Assembly: GCA_005885115.1 (NCBI GenBank)
Contig: VAXX01000470.1
Span: 1 to 5,896 of the forward strand
Source: Actinomycetota bacterium
Lineage (GTDB): Bacteria; Actinomycetota; Actinomycetes; Mycobacteriales; Micromonosporaceae
Direction of reading: 5' to 3'
Length of the DNA stretch: 5,896 bases
The notes under the pieces were generated by a model that saw nothing but the letters and a program-made list of their open reading frames with translations, did no database searches and had not been told where the DNA came from. Both the position numbers and the translations under genes were made by a program. Shown in pieces: positions 1 through 5,896 of this stretch. Within the stretch, counting starts at the first letter, position 1. Each line of letters begins with the position of its first letter.

Positions 1-682
1 GGGCGGCGGCGAGCGCGAGCGTACCCAGCGCCAGCGCGGCCGCGGTCAGCGTGCCCCGCTCGTCGAAGCAGTAGATGCCCGGGTCCACCGGTGAATCGAG
101 GGCGGCCGAGTTGGGCTCGATGGAGTAGCACTGCCCGCGCGAGCCGGGCAGCGGCGCGGCCGCCGCCACCGACAGCGCCGCCTCGCGGTTGGTGAGCACC
201 CGGAGCCAGTCGGTGAACACGTGCTGTACCCGGGGGTCGTCGCGGGAGGGCAGCGGGCTGTCCCGCGGGCCGACCAGGAAGCAGCCGGGCGGGGAGGTGG
301 GCGCCAGCGCGCCGGGTGCCCGGGTGGTGGCGCACTCGTACAGGCCGGCGGGGGTGTCCGCGAGGGCGATGTCCGCGCCGCCGCCGAGCGCGCCGCCGGG
401 GATGACGACCAGCCAGGAGCCGTCGACGGCGATGGTGACCGTGACGGTACGGGCCGGTCGGCCGCGGGTACTGAGGGTGTACGCCGCGACGTACCGGTTG
501 TCCCGCAGCGCCGCCACCCGGCCGGCGAGCTGCCCCCAGGGGTCGGCCGGACCGGTGACGGCGGGGCCGCTCGGCGTCTGGGCGGGCAGCACCGGGGGCT
601 GCGTGGTACACCCGGCGAGGGTCACCAGACATCCCGTCACCGCGGCGATCTTGTATCCCCAGGCGCCCCGCACGTCCGTCAT
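1..682 (-). CDS. Putative secreted lipoprotein of unknown function, partial (3' end outside window)
   Basis: This minus-strand frame starts with ATG at 682-680 and stays open for 227 codons to the left edge, so the C-terminus is missing. The N-terminus is a short lipoprotein signal peptide: positive residues R5 and K11, a hydrophobic stretch at 12-23, and a lipobox TLAGC at 21-25, making Cys25 the expected lipidated residue after cleavage by signal peptidase II. A Pro/Thr/Gln-rich linker (26-48) follows, then a globular part with a beta-rich segment around 64-94. The mature part has four further cysteines (C117, C134, C185, C205), an even number that would suit two disulfides outside the membrane. 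The last visible stretch is Ala/Leu-rich. I do not recognise a named family. The start is supported by the signal peptide and a weak GGTGG six bases upstream. It is transcribed divergently from aspartokinase, so no functional link to the lysine pathway is implied. Confidence 0.82.
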   Translation of the reverse strand, partial: MTDVRGAWGYKIAAVTGCLVTLAGCTTQPPVLPAQTPSGPAVTGPADPWGQLAGRVAALRDNRYVAAYTLSTRGRPARTVTVTIAVDGSWLVVIPGGALGGGADIALADTPAGLYECATTRAPGALAPTSPPGCFLVGPRDSPLPSRDDPRVQHVFTDWLRVLTNREAALSVAAAAPLPGSRGQCYSIEPNSAALDSPVDPGIYCFDERGTLTAAALALGTLALAAA

Positions 683-853
683 TGTGGGCCACCAACCGGC
701 CGGATCGTGGGATCGACTCTCCCGGCGGTTGCCGCGCGCCGGTACGCTCTGGGGCGTCGAACCAGTGCCGCCGGCCGCCCTGAACTGCGAGAACTCATAG
801 CGGGGCGGGAAAATGTCCCGGCGGCGCCGGCATGTGGAGGAGGATTGGCGCCC
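683..853. promoter_or_regulatory. Divergent intergenic region between the lipoprotein gene and ask
   Basis: These 171 bases separate the two divergent starts and should hold both promoters. On the plus strand TACGCT (743-748) fits a TAnnnT -10 element, but no convincing -35 lies 16-19 bases upstream; the only TTG-like hexamer (TTGCCG, 729-734) is too close. The ask leader would then be about 100 nt. It contains two short inverted repeats (806-820 and 818-830) that share bases. A strong ribosome binding site GGAGGAGG (836-843) ends 10 bases before the GTG of ask. I found no promoter for the minus-strand gene that I would defend. No lysine riboswitch core is recognisable. Confidence 0.4.
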
Positions 854-2119
854 GTGGCGCTCGTGGTGCAGAAGTACGGTGGTTCCTCGGTGGCCGACGC
901 CGAACGGATCAAGCGGGTCGCCGAGCGGATCGTCGCCACGCGCAAGGCCGGCAACGACGTCTGTGTCATCGTCTCGGCGATGGGGGATACCACGGACGAG
1001 CTCCTCGACCTGGCCCACCGGGTCAGTCCGCTACCTCCGGGTCGGGAGCTGGACATGCTGCTCACGGCCGGTGAGCGGATATCCATGGCCCTGCTGGCGA
1101 TGGCCATCCACAACCTCGGGTACGAGGCCCGGTCGTACACCGGCTCCCAGGCCGGCGTGATCACCACCTCGGCGCACGGGCGGGCCCGGATCATCGACGT
1201 CACCCCGGGCCGGCTGCGTACGGCGCTGGACGAGGGCGCGATCGCGATCGTGGCCGGCTTCCAGGGGGTGGCCCAGGACACCAAGGACATCACCACGCTG
1301 GGTCGGGGTGGTTCGGACACCACCGCGGTGGCGGTCGCCGCCGCGCTCAAGGCCGACGTCTGCGAGATATACACCGACGTGGACGGGGTATTCACGGCCG
1401 ACCCGCGGATCGTGCCCAACGCGCGCCAGATCGGCCGGATCACGTACGAGGAGATGCTCGAACTCGCCGCCTGCGGGGCGAAGGTACTCATGCTGCGCTG
1501 CGTGGAGTACGCCCGGCGGTACCGGCTGCCGATCCACGTCCGCTCGTCGTACTCGAACAAGCCCGGCACGCTGGTGACCGGGTCGATGGAGGATCTTTCC
1601 GTGGAGCAAGCACTGATCACCGGCGTCGCGCACGACCGCAGCGAAGCCAAGATCACAATCGTCGGTGTACCGGACGAACCGGGCGAGGCGGCGCGCATCT
1701 TCGAGACGGTCGCGCTCGCCGAGACCAACCTCGACATGATCGTGCAGAACGTGTCGACCGAGGGCACCGGGCGTACCGACATCTCTTTCACGCTGCCCAA
1801 GAGCGACGGCCCGGCGGCCATGCAGGCCCTGCAGAAGGTGCAGGAGAAGGTCGGCTTCCGCGAGCTGCTGTTCGACGACCACGTCGGGAAGGTCTCGCTG
1901 ATCGGCGCCGGGATGCGCTCGCACCCGGGCGTCGCCGCCAAGTTCTTCGCCGCCCTCGCGGAGGCGAGCGTCAACATCGAAATGATTTCCACCTCGGAGA
2001 TCCGGGTATCGGTGGTCTGCCGCGACACCGATCTCGACGCCGCCGTCCGCGCCGTACACGCGGCGTTCGACCTCGGCGGCGACGAGGAAGCCGTGGTCTA
2101 CGCCGGGACCGGGAGGTAA
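854..2119 (+). CDS. ask: Aspartokinase, alpha chain / full-length (EC 2.7.2.4)
   Basis: Aspartokinase catalyses ATP-dependent phosphorylation of L-aspartate to 4-phospho-L-aspartate, the first step toward lysine/DAP, threonine, methionine and isoleucine; it is cytosolic. The protein is 421 aa, the usual length of actinobacterial LysC/Ask. The amino-acid kinase domain (about 1-245) shows KYGGSS at 7-12, the GRGGSDTTA loop at 150-158 and the [13 protein letters not shown] segment at 173-185. Two ACT domains follow (about 265-340 and 345-421) and end in VVYAGTGR, as in other actinobacterial enzymes. The frame is open far upstream, but homology begins at [10 protein letters not shown], so I chose GTG 854 with AGGAGG 10 bases before it; TTG 845 sits too close to that site. 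Numbering aligns one-to-one with C. glutamicum LysC by memory: A279, S301, T308 and G345, positions linked to lysine/threonine feedback, are kept, while 311 is Ser instead of Thr. Feedback inhibition is therefore expected but not proven. The asd gene follows after 6 nt in the same operon. Confidence 0.96.
   Translation: MALVVQKYGGSSVADAERIKRVAERIVATRKAGNDVCVIVSAMGDTTDELLDLAHRVSPLPPGRELDMLLTAGERISMALLAMAIHNLGYEARSYTGSQAGVITTSAHGRARIIDVTPGRLRTALDEGAIAIVAGFQGVAQDTKDITTLGRGGSDTTAVAVAAALKADVCEIYTDVDGVFTADPRIVPNARQIGRITYEEMLELAACGAKVLMLRCVEYARRYRLPIHVRSSYSNKPGTLVTGSMEDLSVEQALITGVAHDRSEAKITIVGVPDEPGEAARIFETVALAETNLDMIVQNVSTEGTGRTDISFTLPKSDGPAAMQALQKVQEKVGFRELLFDDHVGKVSLIGAGMRSHPGVAAKFFAALAEASVNIEMISTSEIRVSVVCRDTDLDAAVRAVHAAFDLGGDEEAVVYAGTGR
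1588..1592 (+). promoter_or_regulatory. Internal ribosome binding site for the aspartokinase beta chain
   Basis: GGAGG lies inside the ask coding sequence, with 8 bases between it and an in-frame GTG at 1601-1603. Sequence and spacing are as good as those of the gene's own start site. It decides the start of the separate beta chain. Confidence 0.65.
1601..2119 (+). CDS. Aspartokinase beta subunit from an internal in-frame start
   Basis: In C. glutamicum and related bacteria the regulatory beta chain of aspartokinase is translated from an in-frame start inside the alpha gene and consists mainly of the two ACT domains. The enzyme is alpha2beta2, and effector sites form between alpha and beta ACT domains. 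Here GTG at codon 250 (context LSVEQAL, matching the PVEEAV start of C. glutamicum) is preceded by GGAGG at 8-nt spacing. The product would be 172 aa, the same length as the C. glutamicum beta chain. It shares its frame and stop with the full-length product. ATG 1586 (codon 245) is a competitor but has no ribosome binding site. Position and spacing are seen directly; use of the site is inferred from the family. Confidence 0.72.
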   Translation: MEQALITGVAHDRSEAKITIVGVPDEPGEAARIFETVALAETNLDMIVQNVSTEGTGRTDISFTLPKSDGPAAMQALQKVQEKVGFRELLFDDHVGKVSLIGAGMRSHPGVAAKFFAALAEASVNIEMISTSEIRVSVVCRDTDLDAAVRAVHAAFDLGGDEEAVVYAGTGR

Positions 2120-2125
2120 CTGAGG

Positions 2126-3184
2126 ATGTCGGAACTGCCCACCCTTGCCGTCGTCGGGGCGACCGGCGCCGTCGGTACGGTCATGTGCGAGCTGCTGTCC
2201 GCCCGCAAGAACGTGTGGGGCGAGATCCGCCTGCTCGCCTCGCCGCGCTCGGCCGGCAAGACCATCGTGGTACGCGGTGCCGAGCTCACCGTCCAGCCAC
2301 TGACCGCCGACGCGTTCGACGGGGTCGACGTCGCCATGTTCGACGTACCCGACGAGGTGTCCGCGGAATGGGCGCCGATCGCGGCGTCCCGGGGCGCGGT
2401 GGCCGTGGACAACTCCGGCGCGTTCCGGATGGACCCGGACGTACCGCTGGTCGTCCCCGAGATCAACCCGGAGCAGGTACGCAACCGGCCGAAGGGGATC
2501 ATCGCCAACGCCAACTGCACGACCCTCGCGATGATCGTCGCGGTGGCTCCGTTGCACCACGAGTACGGCCTGCGCGAGCTGGTCTGCGCCTCGTACCAGG
2601 CGGTCTCCGGGGCTGGCAAGATCGGCATTGACACCCTGCTCGACCAGATCGACCGGGTGTCCGGGGACCGCGTGCTGGGCTCCCGCTCGGGCAATGTACG
2701 GCAGGCGGTCGGCGACGACCTCGGCCCGTTCCCGGCTCCGCTGGCGCTCAACGTGGTGCCCTGGGCCGGTTCGCTCAAGGACGGCGGCTGGTCGTCCGAG
2801 GAGCTCAAGATGCGCAACGAGTCCCGCAAGATCCTCGGGCTGCCCGACCTCAAGGTCTCCGCCACCTGCGTACGGGTGCCCGTCGTGACCGGCCACTCGG
2901 TGCCCATCCACGCGGTGTTCGGCAGCGAGGTTGACGCCGAGGGGGCCCAGGAGGTACTCCGGCACGCGACCGGCGTGATCCTGGTCGACGATCCGGCGGC
3001 GGGAGAGATCCCGATGCCGATCGACGCCGTGGGTACCGACCCGTCCTGGGTGGGCCGGATCCGGCGCTCGCTGGATGACCCGCGCGCCCTGGACCTGTTC
3101 GTGACCGGCGACAACCTGCGCAAGGGCGCCGCGCTCAACACGGCCCAGATCGCCGAACTGCTGGCGGTCGAGTTCACCCGGTGA
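2126..3184 (+). CDS. asd: Aspartate-semialdehyde dehydrogenase (EC 1.2.1.11)
   Basis: This cytosolic NADP-dependent enzyme reduces 4-phospho-L-aspartate to L-aspartate-4-semialdehyde, the substrate of DapA (lysine/DAP branch) and homoserine dehydrogenase. The protein is 352 aa, close to the roughly 345 aa usual for actinobacteria. It has the N-terminal nucleotide-binding GATGAVG at 11-17, the catalytic cysteine in ANANCTT (Cys131), the substrate-binding TCVRVPV with Arg250, and TGHS with the general-base candidate His257. All key residues are present. ATG 2126 is chosen because the family begins directly with the GATG strand; GGGAGG at 2111-2116, which overlaps the end of ask, is its ribosome binding site at 9-nt spacing. 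The gap after the ask stop is only 6 nt, so the two genes are cotranscribed and probably translationally linked. The stop overlaps the start of the next gene. Confidence 0.96.
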   Translation: MSELPTLAVVGATGAVGTVMCELLSARKNVWGEIRLLASPRSAGKTIVVRGAELTVQPLTADAFDGVDVAMFDVPDEVSAEWAPIAASRGAVAVDNSGAFRMDPDVPLVVPEINPEQVRNRPKGIIANANCTTLAMIVAVAPLHHEYGLRELVCASYQAVSGAGKIGIDTLLDQIDRVSGDRVLGSRSGNVRQAVGDDLGPFPAPLALNVVPWAGSLKDGGWSSEELKMRNESRKILGLPDLKVSATCVRVPVVTGHSVPIHAVFGSEVDAEGAQEVLRHATGVILVDDPAAGEIPMPIDAVGTDPSWVGRIRRSLDDPRALDLFVTGDNLRKGAALNTAQIAELLAVEFTR

Positions 3185-3930
3185 GCCGGGCCGTCCTGGT
3201 CACCGGCGGGTCCCGGGGGATCGGTGCCGCCATCGCGGACGCGTTCGCGCAGGGCGGCGACCGGGTCGCGGTGCACTACGGCGTCTCGGCGCAGGCCGCG
3301 CACGCGGTGGTACGCGGCCTGCCCGGCGCGGGCCACGTCGCGGTCCAGGCCGACCTTGCCGACCCCGAGGCGGTACGCGCCATGGTCGACCAGGCCGCCG
3401 ACGCGCTCGGCGGCCTGGATGTCCTGGTCAACAACGCCGGGATCTACCTCGACAACCCGATCGACGACGATGACTACCAGCGGTGGCAGCGGGCCTGGCG
3501 CCGGACGCTCGACGTCAACCTCGTCGGCGCCGCCAACGTGACCTGGTGCGCCGTACGGCACATGCGCCGCCGGGGCGGCGGCCGGATCGTCAACGTCTCG
3601 TCCCGGGGAGCCTTCCGGGGCGAGCCGATGCACCTGGCGTACGGGGCCAGCAAGGGCGCGCTCAACTCGTTCACCCAGTCCCTCGCGCGTGGCCTGGGCA
3701 AGGACGGGATCGTGGTCACCGGGATCGCGCCCGGGTTCGTGGCCACCGACATGGCCAACGAGATCCTCGGCGGTCCCCGGCACGACGAGATTCTGGCGCA
3801 GAGCCCGTTCGGCCGGATCGCCACGCTCGCGGAGGTGGCCCGGGCGGTGGTGTTCCTCGCCGACCCGGCGATCGAGTTCACCAGCGGGGCGATCCTGGAC
3901 ATCAACGGCGCCTCGCACCTGCGGATCTGA
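3181..3930 (+). CDS. SDR-family NAD(P)-dependent oxidoreductase (FabG-like), substrate unknown
   Basis: This is a classical short-chain dehydrogenase/reductase of 249 aa with a Rossmann fold. Visible motifs are TGGSRGIG at 8-15 (cofactor loop), NNAG at 84-87, and the catalytic tetrad Asn113, Ser141, Tyr154 and Lys158 (YGASK at 154-158). Arg12 in the glycine loop and the lack of an acidic residue at the end of the second strand (VAVHYGVS) favour NADPH over NADH; that is inference. Its resemblance to 3-ketoacyl-ACP reductase is generic for the family and does not fix the substrate. The start is GTG 3181, whose GTGA overlaps the asd TGA by 4 nt; there is no strong ribosome binding site, so it is probably translated by coupling to asd. 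Membership in the ask-asd operon is clear, but no known step of the aspartate pathway needs this enzyme. No hairpin terminator is evident after it. Confidence 0.9.
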   Translation: MSRAVLVTGGSRGIGAAIADAFAQGGDRVAVHYGVSAQAAHAVVRGLPGAGHVAVQADLADPEAVRAMVDQAADALGGLDVLVNNAGIYLDNPIDDDDYQRWQRAWRRTLDVNLVGAANVTWCAVRHMRRRGGGRIVNVSSRGAFRGEPMHLAYGASKGALNSFTQSLARGLGKDGIVVTGIAPGFVATDMANEILGGPRHDEILAQSPFGRIATLAEVARAVVFLADPAIEFTSGAILDINGASHLRI

Positions 3931-3943
3931 CAGCGTCTCCTAA

Positions 3944-3989
3944 TTGACACCGACATCCTCTTGTATGAAGCTGCGTGTCGCTCTAATTT
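3944..3989 (+). promoter_or_regulatory. Candidate promoter(s) for the MFS-TetR operon
   Basis: The 80-base gap after the SDR gene has 38 G or C bases, far below its surroundings, as expected of a promoter. Two overlapping sigma-70-type pairs can be drawn. One is a perfect TTGACA -35 (3944-3949), a 17-base spacer and a weak GAAGCT -10 (3967-3972). The other is a weak TTGTAT -35 (3961-3966), a 17-base spacer and a better TAATTT -10 (3984-3989). Either would start transcription just before or inside the palindrome at 3989-4003. I cannot choose between them. Confidence 0.5.
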
Positions 3990-4003
3990 GAGAGTGACTC
4001 TCA
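3989..4003. promoter_or_regulatory. Perfect 15-bp palindrome, likely operator of the downstream TetR repressor
   Basis: TGAGAGTGACTCTCA is a perfect inverted repeat with 7-bp arms around a central G (3996). It lies directly after the candidate -10 TAATTT and 16 bases before the transporter ATG, a position where bound protein would block transcription. Length and symmetry fit sites bound by TetR-family dimers, and a TetR-family gene sits in the same operon. It is not a terminator: it is short, has no loop, and no T-run follows. Confidence 0.68.
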
Positions 4004-4019
4004 GAAAGAGGTGACTGTC

Positions 4020-5510
4020 ATGAACTCCCGTCGGTGGTGGGCTCTCGGAGCTCTCGTCCTCAGCGTGCTGGTCATCGGCTTCGACACCACGATCCTCAAC
4101 GTCGCCCTGCCGACGCTCGGTGCTGCCGTACACGCCTCCACCAGCCAGCTCCAGTGGATGGTGGACGCCTACGTCCTGATCTTCGCCGGGCTGCTACTGC
4201 CGGCCGGTGCGCTCGGCGACCGGTACGGGCGCAAGCCTCTGCTCATGATCGGTCTGGCTCTCTTCGCCGGTGGCTCGGTCATCGGTGCGCTCGTACACGG
4301 GCCGGGGCAGCTCATCGCCGTCCGGGCGGCGCTCGGGATCGGGGCCGCCATCATCACCCCGATCAGCCTGGCCGTCCTCCCGGCCATGTTCTCCGAGGCC
4401 GAGCGCGGCAAGGCGATCGCGTTGCTGACCATGGGCATCGGGGTCGGCATCCCGCTCGGGCCGCTCGTCGGCGGGTACCTGCTCAAGCACTACTGGTGGG
4501 GCTCGATCTTCCTGATCAACGTACCGGCGGCGATCCTCGCCCTGGTCGCGGTCGCGCTGCTGCTTCCGGCGTCGCGGGACCCGGCCGGCGGGCGGGTCGA
4601 CCTCCTCGGCGGAGCGCTCTCCACGGTGGGCCTGGTCGCCTTCGTGTACGGCATCATCGAGGCGCCCGACAAGGGCTGGGGCAACGATCTGGTGGTCGGC
4701 TCGCTGGTCCTCGGCGTCGTCCTGCTCGCGGCCTTCGCGGTCGGGCAACTCCGCGTCGCGTACCCGATGATCGATCTGAAGCTCTTCCGCCAGCCGCGCT
4801 TCCTGATGGGCTCCACGGCCGCCACCCTCGCGAGCTTCGCGCTGTTCGGGGTGATGTTCGTCGTCCCGCAGTACCTGCAGCTGGTCCGCGGCACGGACGC
4901 CCTCGGCTCGGGCCTGCGGCTGTTGCCGCTGATGGCGGGTCTGATCGTCGCGGCGGCGCTGGGCGAGCGGATGGTCGCGCGGGTCGGGTCGAAGATTCCG
5001 GTGGCCACCGGCATGGCGCTGATCGCGGCCGGCCTCGGCTGGGGCTCGCTCACGGATGCCGGGACCGGGTACGGCACGGTCGCGGCGTGGCTGGCGACGA
5101 TCGGTCTGGGTACCGGACTGGCGCTGGCGCCGGCGATGGACGCGGTGCTCGGTACCCTCCCGCCGGAGCGCGCCGGGTCCGGCAGCGCGCTGACCATGAC
5201 CATGCGCTCCGCGGGCGGGGCGCTCGGGGTGGCGATCCTGGGTAGCGTGCTGGCCGCGGCGTACACGGCGCGGGCGCCCGGCACCGGTGGCTCGCTGCCG
5301 GCCGCCTCGGCCATCGCGGCGCAGACCCACAACCTGGGTATCCTGCTCATCGGGCAGCACGCGTACCTGCACGCGATGGACCGGGTGCTGCTGGTCTGCG
5401 CGGCTGTCGCGCTGGCCGGTGCGGTGCTGGCCGGGGCGTTCCTGCCCGCGCGCGGCGGGGGCCCGGCGCAGAGGGAAGAATCGGACCATGAGCTCGCCCG
5501 GGTTGCGTGA
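4020..5510 (+). CDS. MFS efflux transporter, DHA2 (EmrB/QacA) type
   Basis: This integral membrane protein probably exports a small hydrophobic or cationic compound by proton antiport; the substrate cannot be read from sequence. At 496 aa it fits the 14-helix DHA2 drug:H+ antiporter family. Motifs in order: DTTILNVALP at 22-31 (family motif D1), GALGDRYGRK at 63-72 (motif A, loop 2-3), R102 with G106 in the helix 4 motif B, and GIPLGPLVGG ending at 152 (antiporter motif C in helix 5). Long hydrophobic runs fill the rest, with a charged linker near 249-262 and a short hydrophilic C-terminal tail. The start is ATG 4020 with AAAGAGG at 4005-4011, spacing 8; GTG 4011 is in frame but is part of that ribosome binding site. 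Its last 23 nt overlap the TetR gene. Control by the palindrome at 3989-4003 is likely. Confidence 0.92.
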   Translation: MNSRRWWALGALVLSVLVIGFDTTILNVALPTLGAAVHASTSQLQWMVDAYVLIFAGLLLPAGALGDRYGRKPLLMIGLALFAGGSVIGALVHGPGQLIAVRAALGIGAAIITPISLAVLPAMFSEAERGKAIALLTMGIGVGIPLGPLVGGYLLKHYWWGSIFLINVPAAILALVAVALLLPASRDPAGGRVDLLGGALSTVGLVAFVYGIIEAPDKGWGNDLVVGSLVLGVVLLAAFAVGQLRVAYPMIDLKLFRQPRFLMGSTAATLASFALFGVMFVVPQYLQLVRGTDALGSGLRLLPLMAGLIVAAALGERMVARVGSKIPVATGMALIAAGLGWGSLTDAGTGYGTVAAWLATIGLGTGLALAPAMDAVLGTLPPERAGSGSALTMTMRSAGGALGVAILGSVLAAAYTARAPGTGGSLPAASAIAAQTHNLGILLIGQHAYLHAMDRVLLVCAAVALAGAVLAGAFLPARGGGPAQREESDHELARVA

Positions 5511-5896
5511 ACGCAAGAAGCAGAAGACCCGCTGGTCCATCCAGGAGCATGCGTTGCGGTTGTTCCAGCAGCAGGGGTACGAGCAGACGACGGTCGACCA
5601 GATCGCGGCGGCAGCGGAGATCTCCCCGAGCACGTTCTTCCGGTACTTCAAGACCAAGGAGGACGTGGTGGTCGAGGACGAGTACGACCCGCTGCTGCTG
5701 CGGCTGCTCGCCGACGAACCCTCGGACGAGCCGGTGATCCCGGCCCTGCGGCACGCCATCGCGACCGCCTTCGCGCACCTCGGCCCGACGGAGATGGCGC
5801 AGATCCGGCAGCGTACCGAGCTGATGCTGGCGGTACCGGCGCTGCGGATGCGGATGCTCGACAGCTTCACCGGCAGCCTGGACATGCTCGCCGCCG
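5488..5896 (+). CDS. TetR-family transcriptional regulator, partial (3' end outside window)
   Basis: The first 136 codons are visible and the frame is open at the right edge. The N-terminal DNA-binding domain is typical: basic RERKKQKTR at 7-15, helix 1 with ALRLFQQQGY at 22-31, then the helix-turn-helix TTVDQIAAAAEISPSTFFRY at 34-53 followed by FKTKED. The C-terminal ligand and dimer domain is only partly present, so the effector class is unknown. ATG 5488 lies inside the transporter gene in the +1 frame, overlapping it by 23 nt, with GAGGG at 5471-5475 about 12 bases upstream. Both genes are therefore on one transcript with coupled translation. The regulator probably represses its own operon through the palindrome at 3989-4003 and is released by a compound exported by the pump; that is inference from gene order. 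Confidence 0.93.
   Translation, partial: MSSPGLRERKKQKTRWSIQEHALRLFQQQGYEQTTVDQIAAAAEISPSTFFRYFKTKEDVVVEDEYDPLLLRLLADEPSDEPVIPALRHAIATAFAHLGPTEMAQIRQRTELMLAVPALRMRMLDSFTGSLDMLAA

Noticed and set aside
702..715. Two GGATCG copies 8 bases apart in the divergent promoter region
   Set aside because: Only two short copies without symmetry or a matching partner elsewhere; likely chance.
189..800. 203-codon plus-strand open frame opposite the lipoprotein gene
   Set aside because: The minus strand has a convincing signal peptide and lipobox, while this frame has atypical composition and no recognisable motif.
221..853. In-frame N-terminal extension of aspartokinase by 211 codons
   Set aside because: The extension is antisense to the lipoprotein gene, lacks aspartokinase homology and has no ribosome binding site. 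GTG 854 has a strong one and gives the exact family length.
749..853. Lysine riboswitch in the ask leader
   Set aside because: The leader is too short for the five-helix lysine aptamer, and none of its conserved core is recognisable.
3946..3980. Possible terminator after the SDR gene (GACAC/GTGTC or CGACA/TGTCG pairs)
   Set aside because: Stems of only 5 bp with loops of 20 bases or more and no following T-run. They are not a credible intrinsic terminator, so the end of the ask operon is undefined.
4011..4019. GTG 4011 as the start of the MFS transporter
   Set aside because: This GTG is part of the AAAGAGG ribosome binding site that serves ATG 4020 at 8-nt spacing, and no ribosome binding site lies before it.
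1031..5885. Several very long minus-strand open frames (about 1031-2965, 2098-3918 and 4194-5885) opposite ask, asd, SDR and MFS
   Set aside because: Their translations are Arg/Gly/Ala/Pro-rich, low-complexity and show no family motifs. They are the usual antisense shadows of GC-rich genes whose plus-strand products are unambiguous.
1..5896. tRNA or rRNA genes, CRISPR array, insertion sequence or attachment site
   Set aside because: The genes are packed closely, and none of the gaps (171, 6 and 80-89 bases) holds a tRNA-like fold, repeat array or terminal inverted repeats.

Overview
The window is GC-rich (roughly 70% by eye) and has strong third-position GC bias, GTG starts and actinobacterial protein families. 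The aspartokinase sequence looks like those of Micromonosporaceae (Micromonospora, Salinispora or Actinoplanes relatives), and I infer that family with moderate confidence. Most of the window is ordinary chromosomal coding sequence. I do not see a clearly new biological system. The most interesting points are regulatory and architectural.

Layout: (1) positions 1-682, minus strand, hold the 5' part of a secreted lipoprotein gene that runs off the left edge. (2) Positions 683-853 are a divergent intergenic region with weak promoter-like elements and two mutually exclusive short hairpins in the presumed aspartokinase leader. (3) Positions 854-3930 are a tight plus-strand operon: aspartokinase (ask/lysC), aspartate-semialdehyde dehydrogenase (asd), and a short-chain dehydrogenase/reductase (SDR) whose GTG start overlaps the asd stop by 4 nt. 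(4) Positions 3931-4010 are a short, distinctly AT-richer regulatory gap (38 of 80 bases are G or C) with promoter-like hexamers and a perfect 7+1+7 palindrome. (5) From 4020 to the right edge lie a DHA2-type MFS efflux transporter and an overlapping TetR-family regulator, cut off by the window end.

How the genes work together: Ask phosphorylates L-aspartate and Asd reduces the aspartyl phosphate to L-aspartate-4-semialdehyde, the branch point to lysine/diaminopimelate, threonine, methionine and isoleucine. The ask gene carries an in-frame GTG at codon 250 behind a good GGAGG, the same place where Corynebacterium glutamicum LysC starts its separate beta subunit. The alpha2beta2 arrangement is therefore probably kept here. 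The SDR is translationally coupled to asd but its substrate is unknown. The MFS/TetR pair looks like a self-contained, auto-repressed efflux module: the regulator is translated from the same transcript as the pump, and the palindrome just upstream of the pump start is the likely operator.
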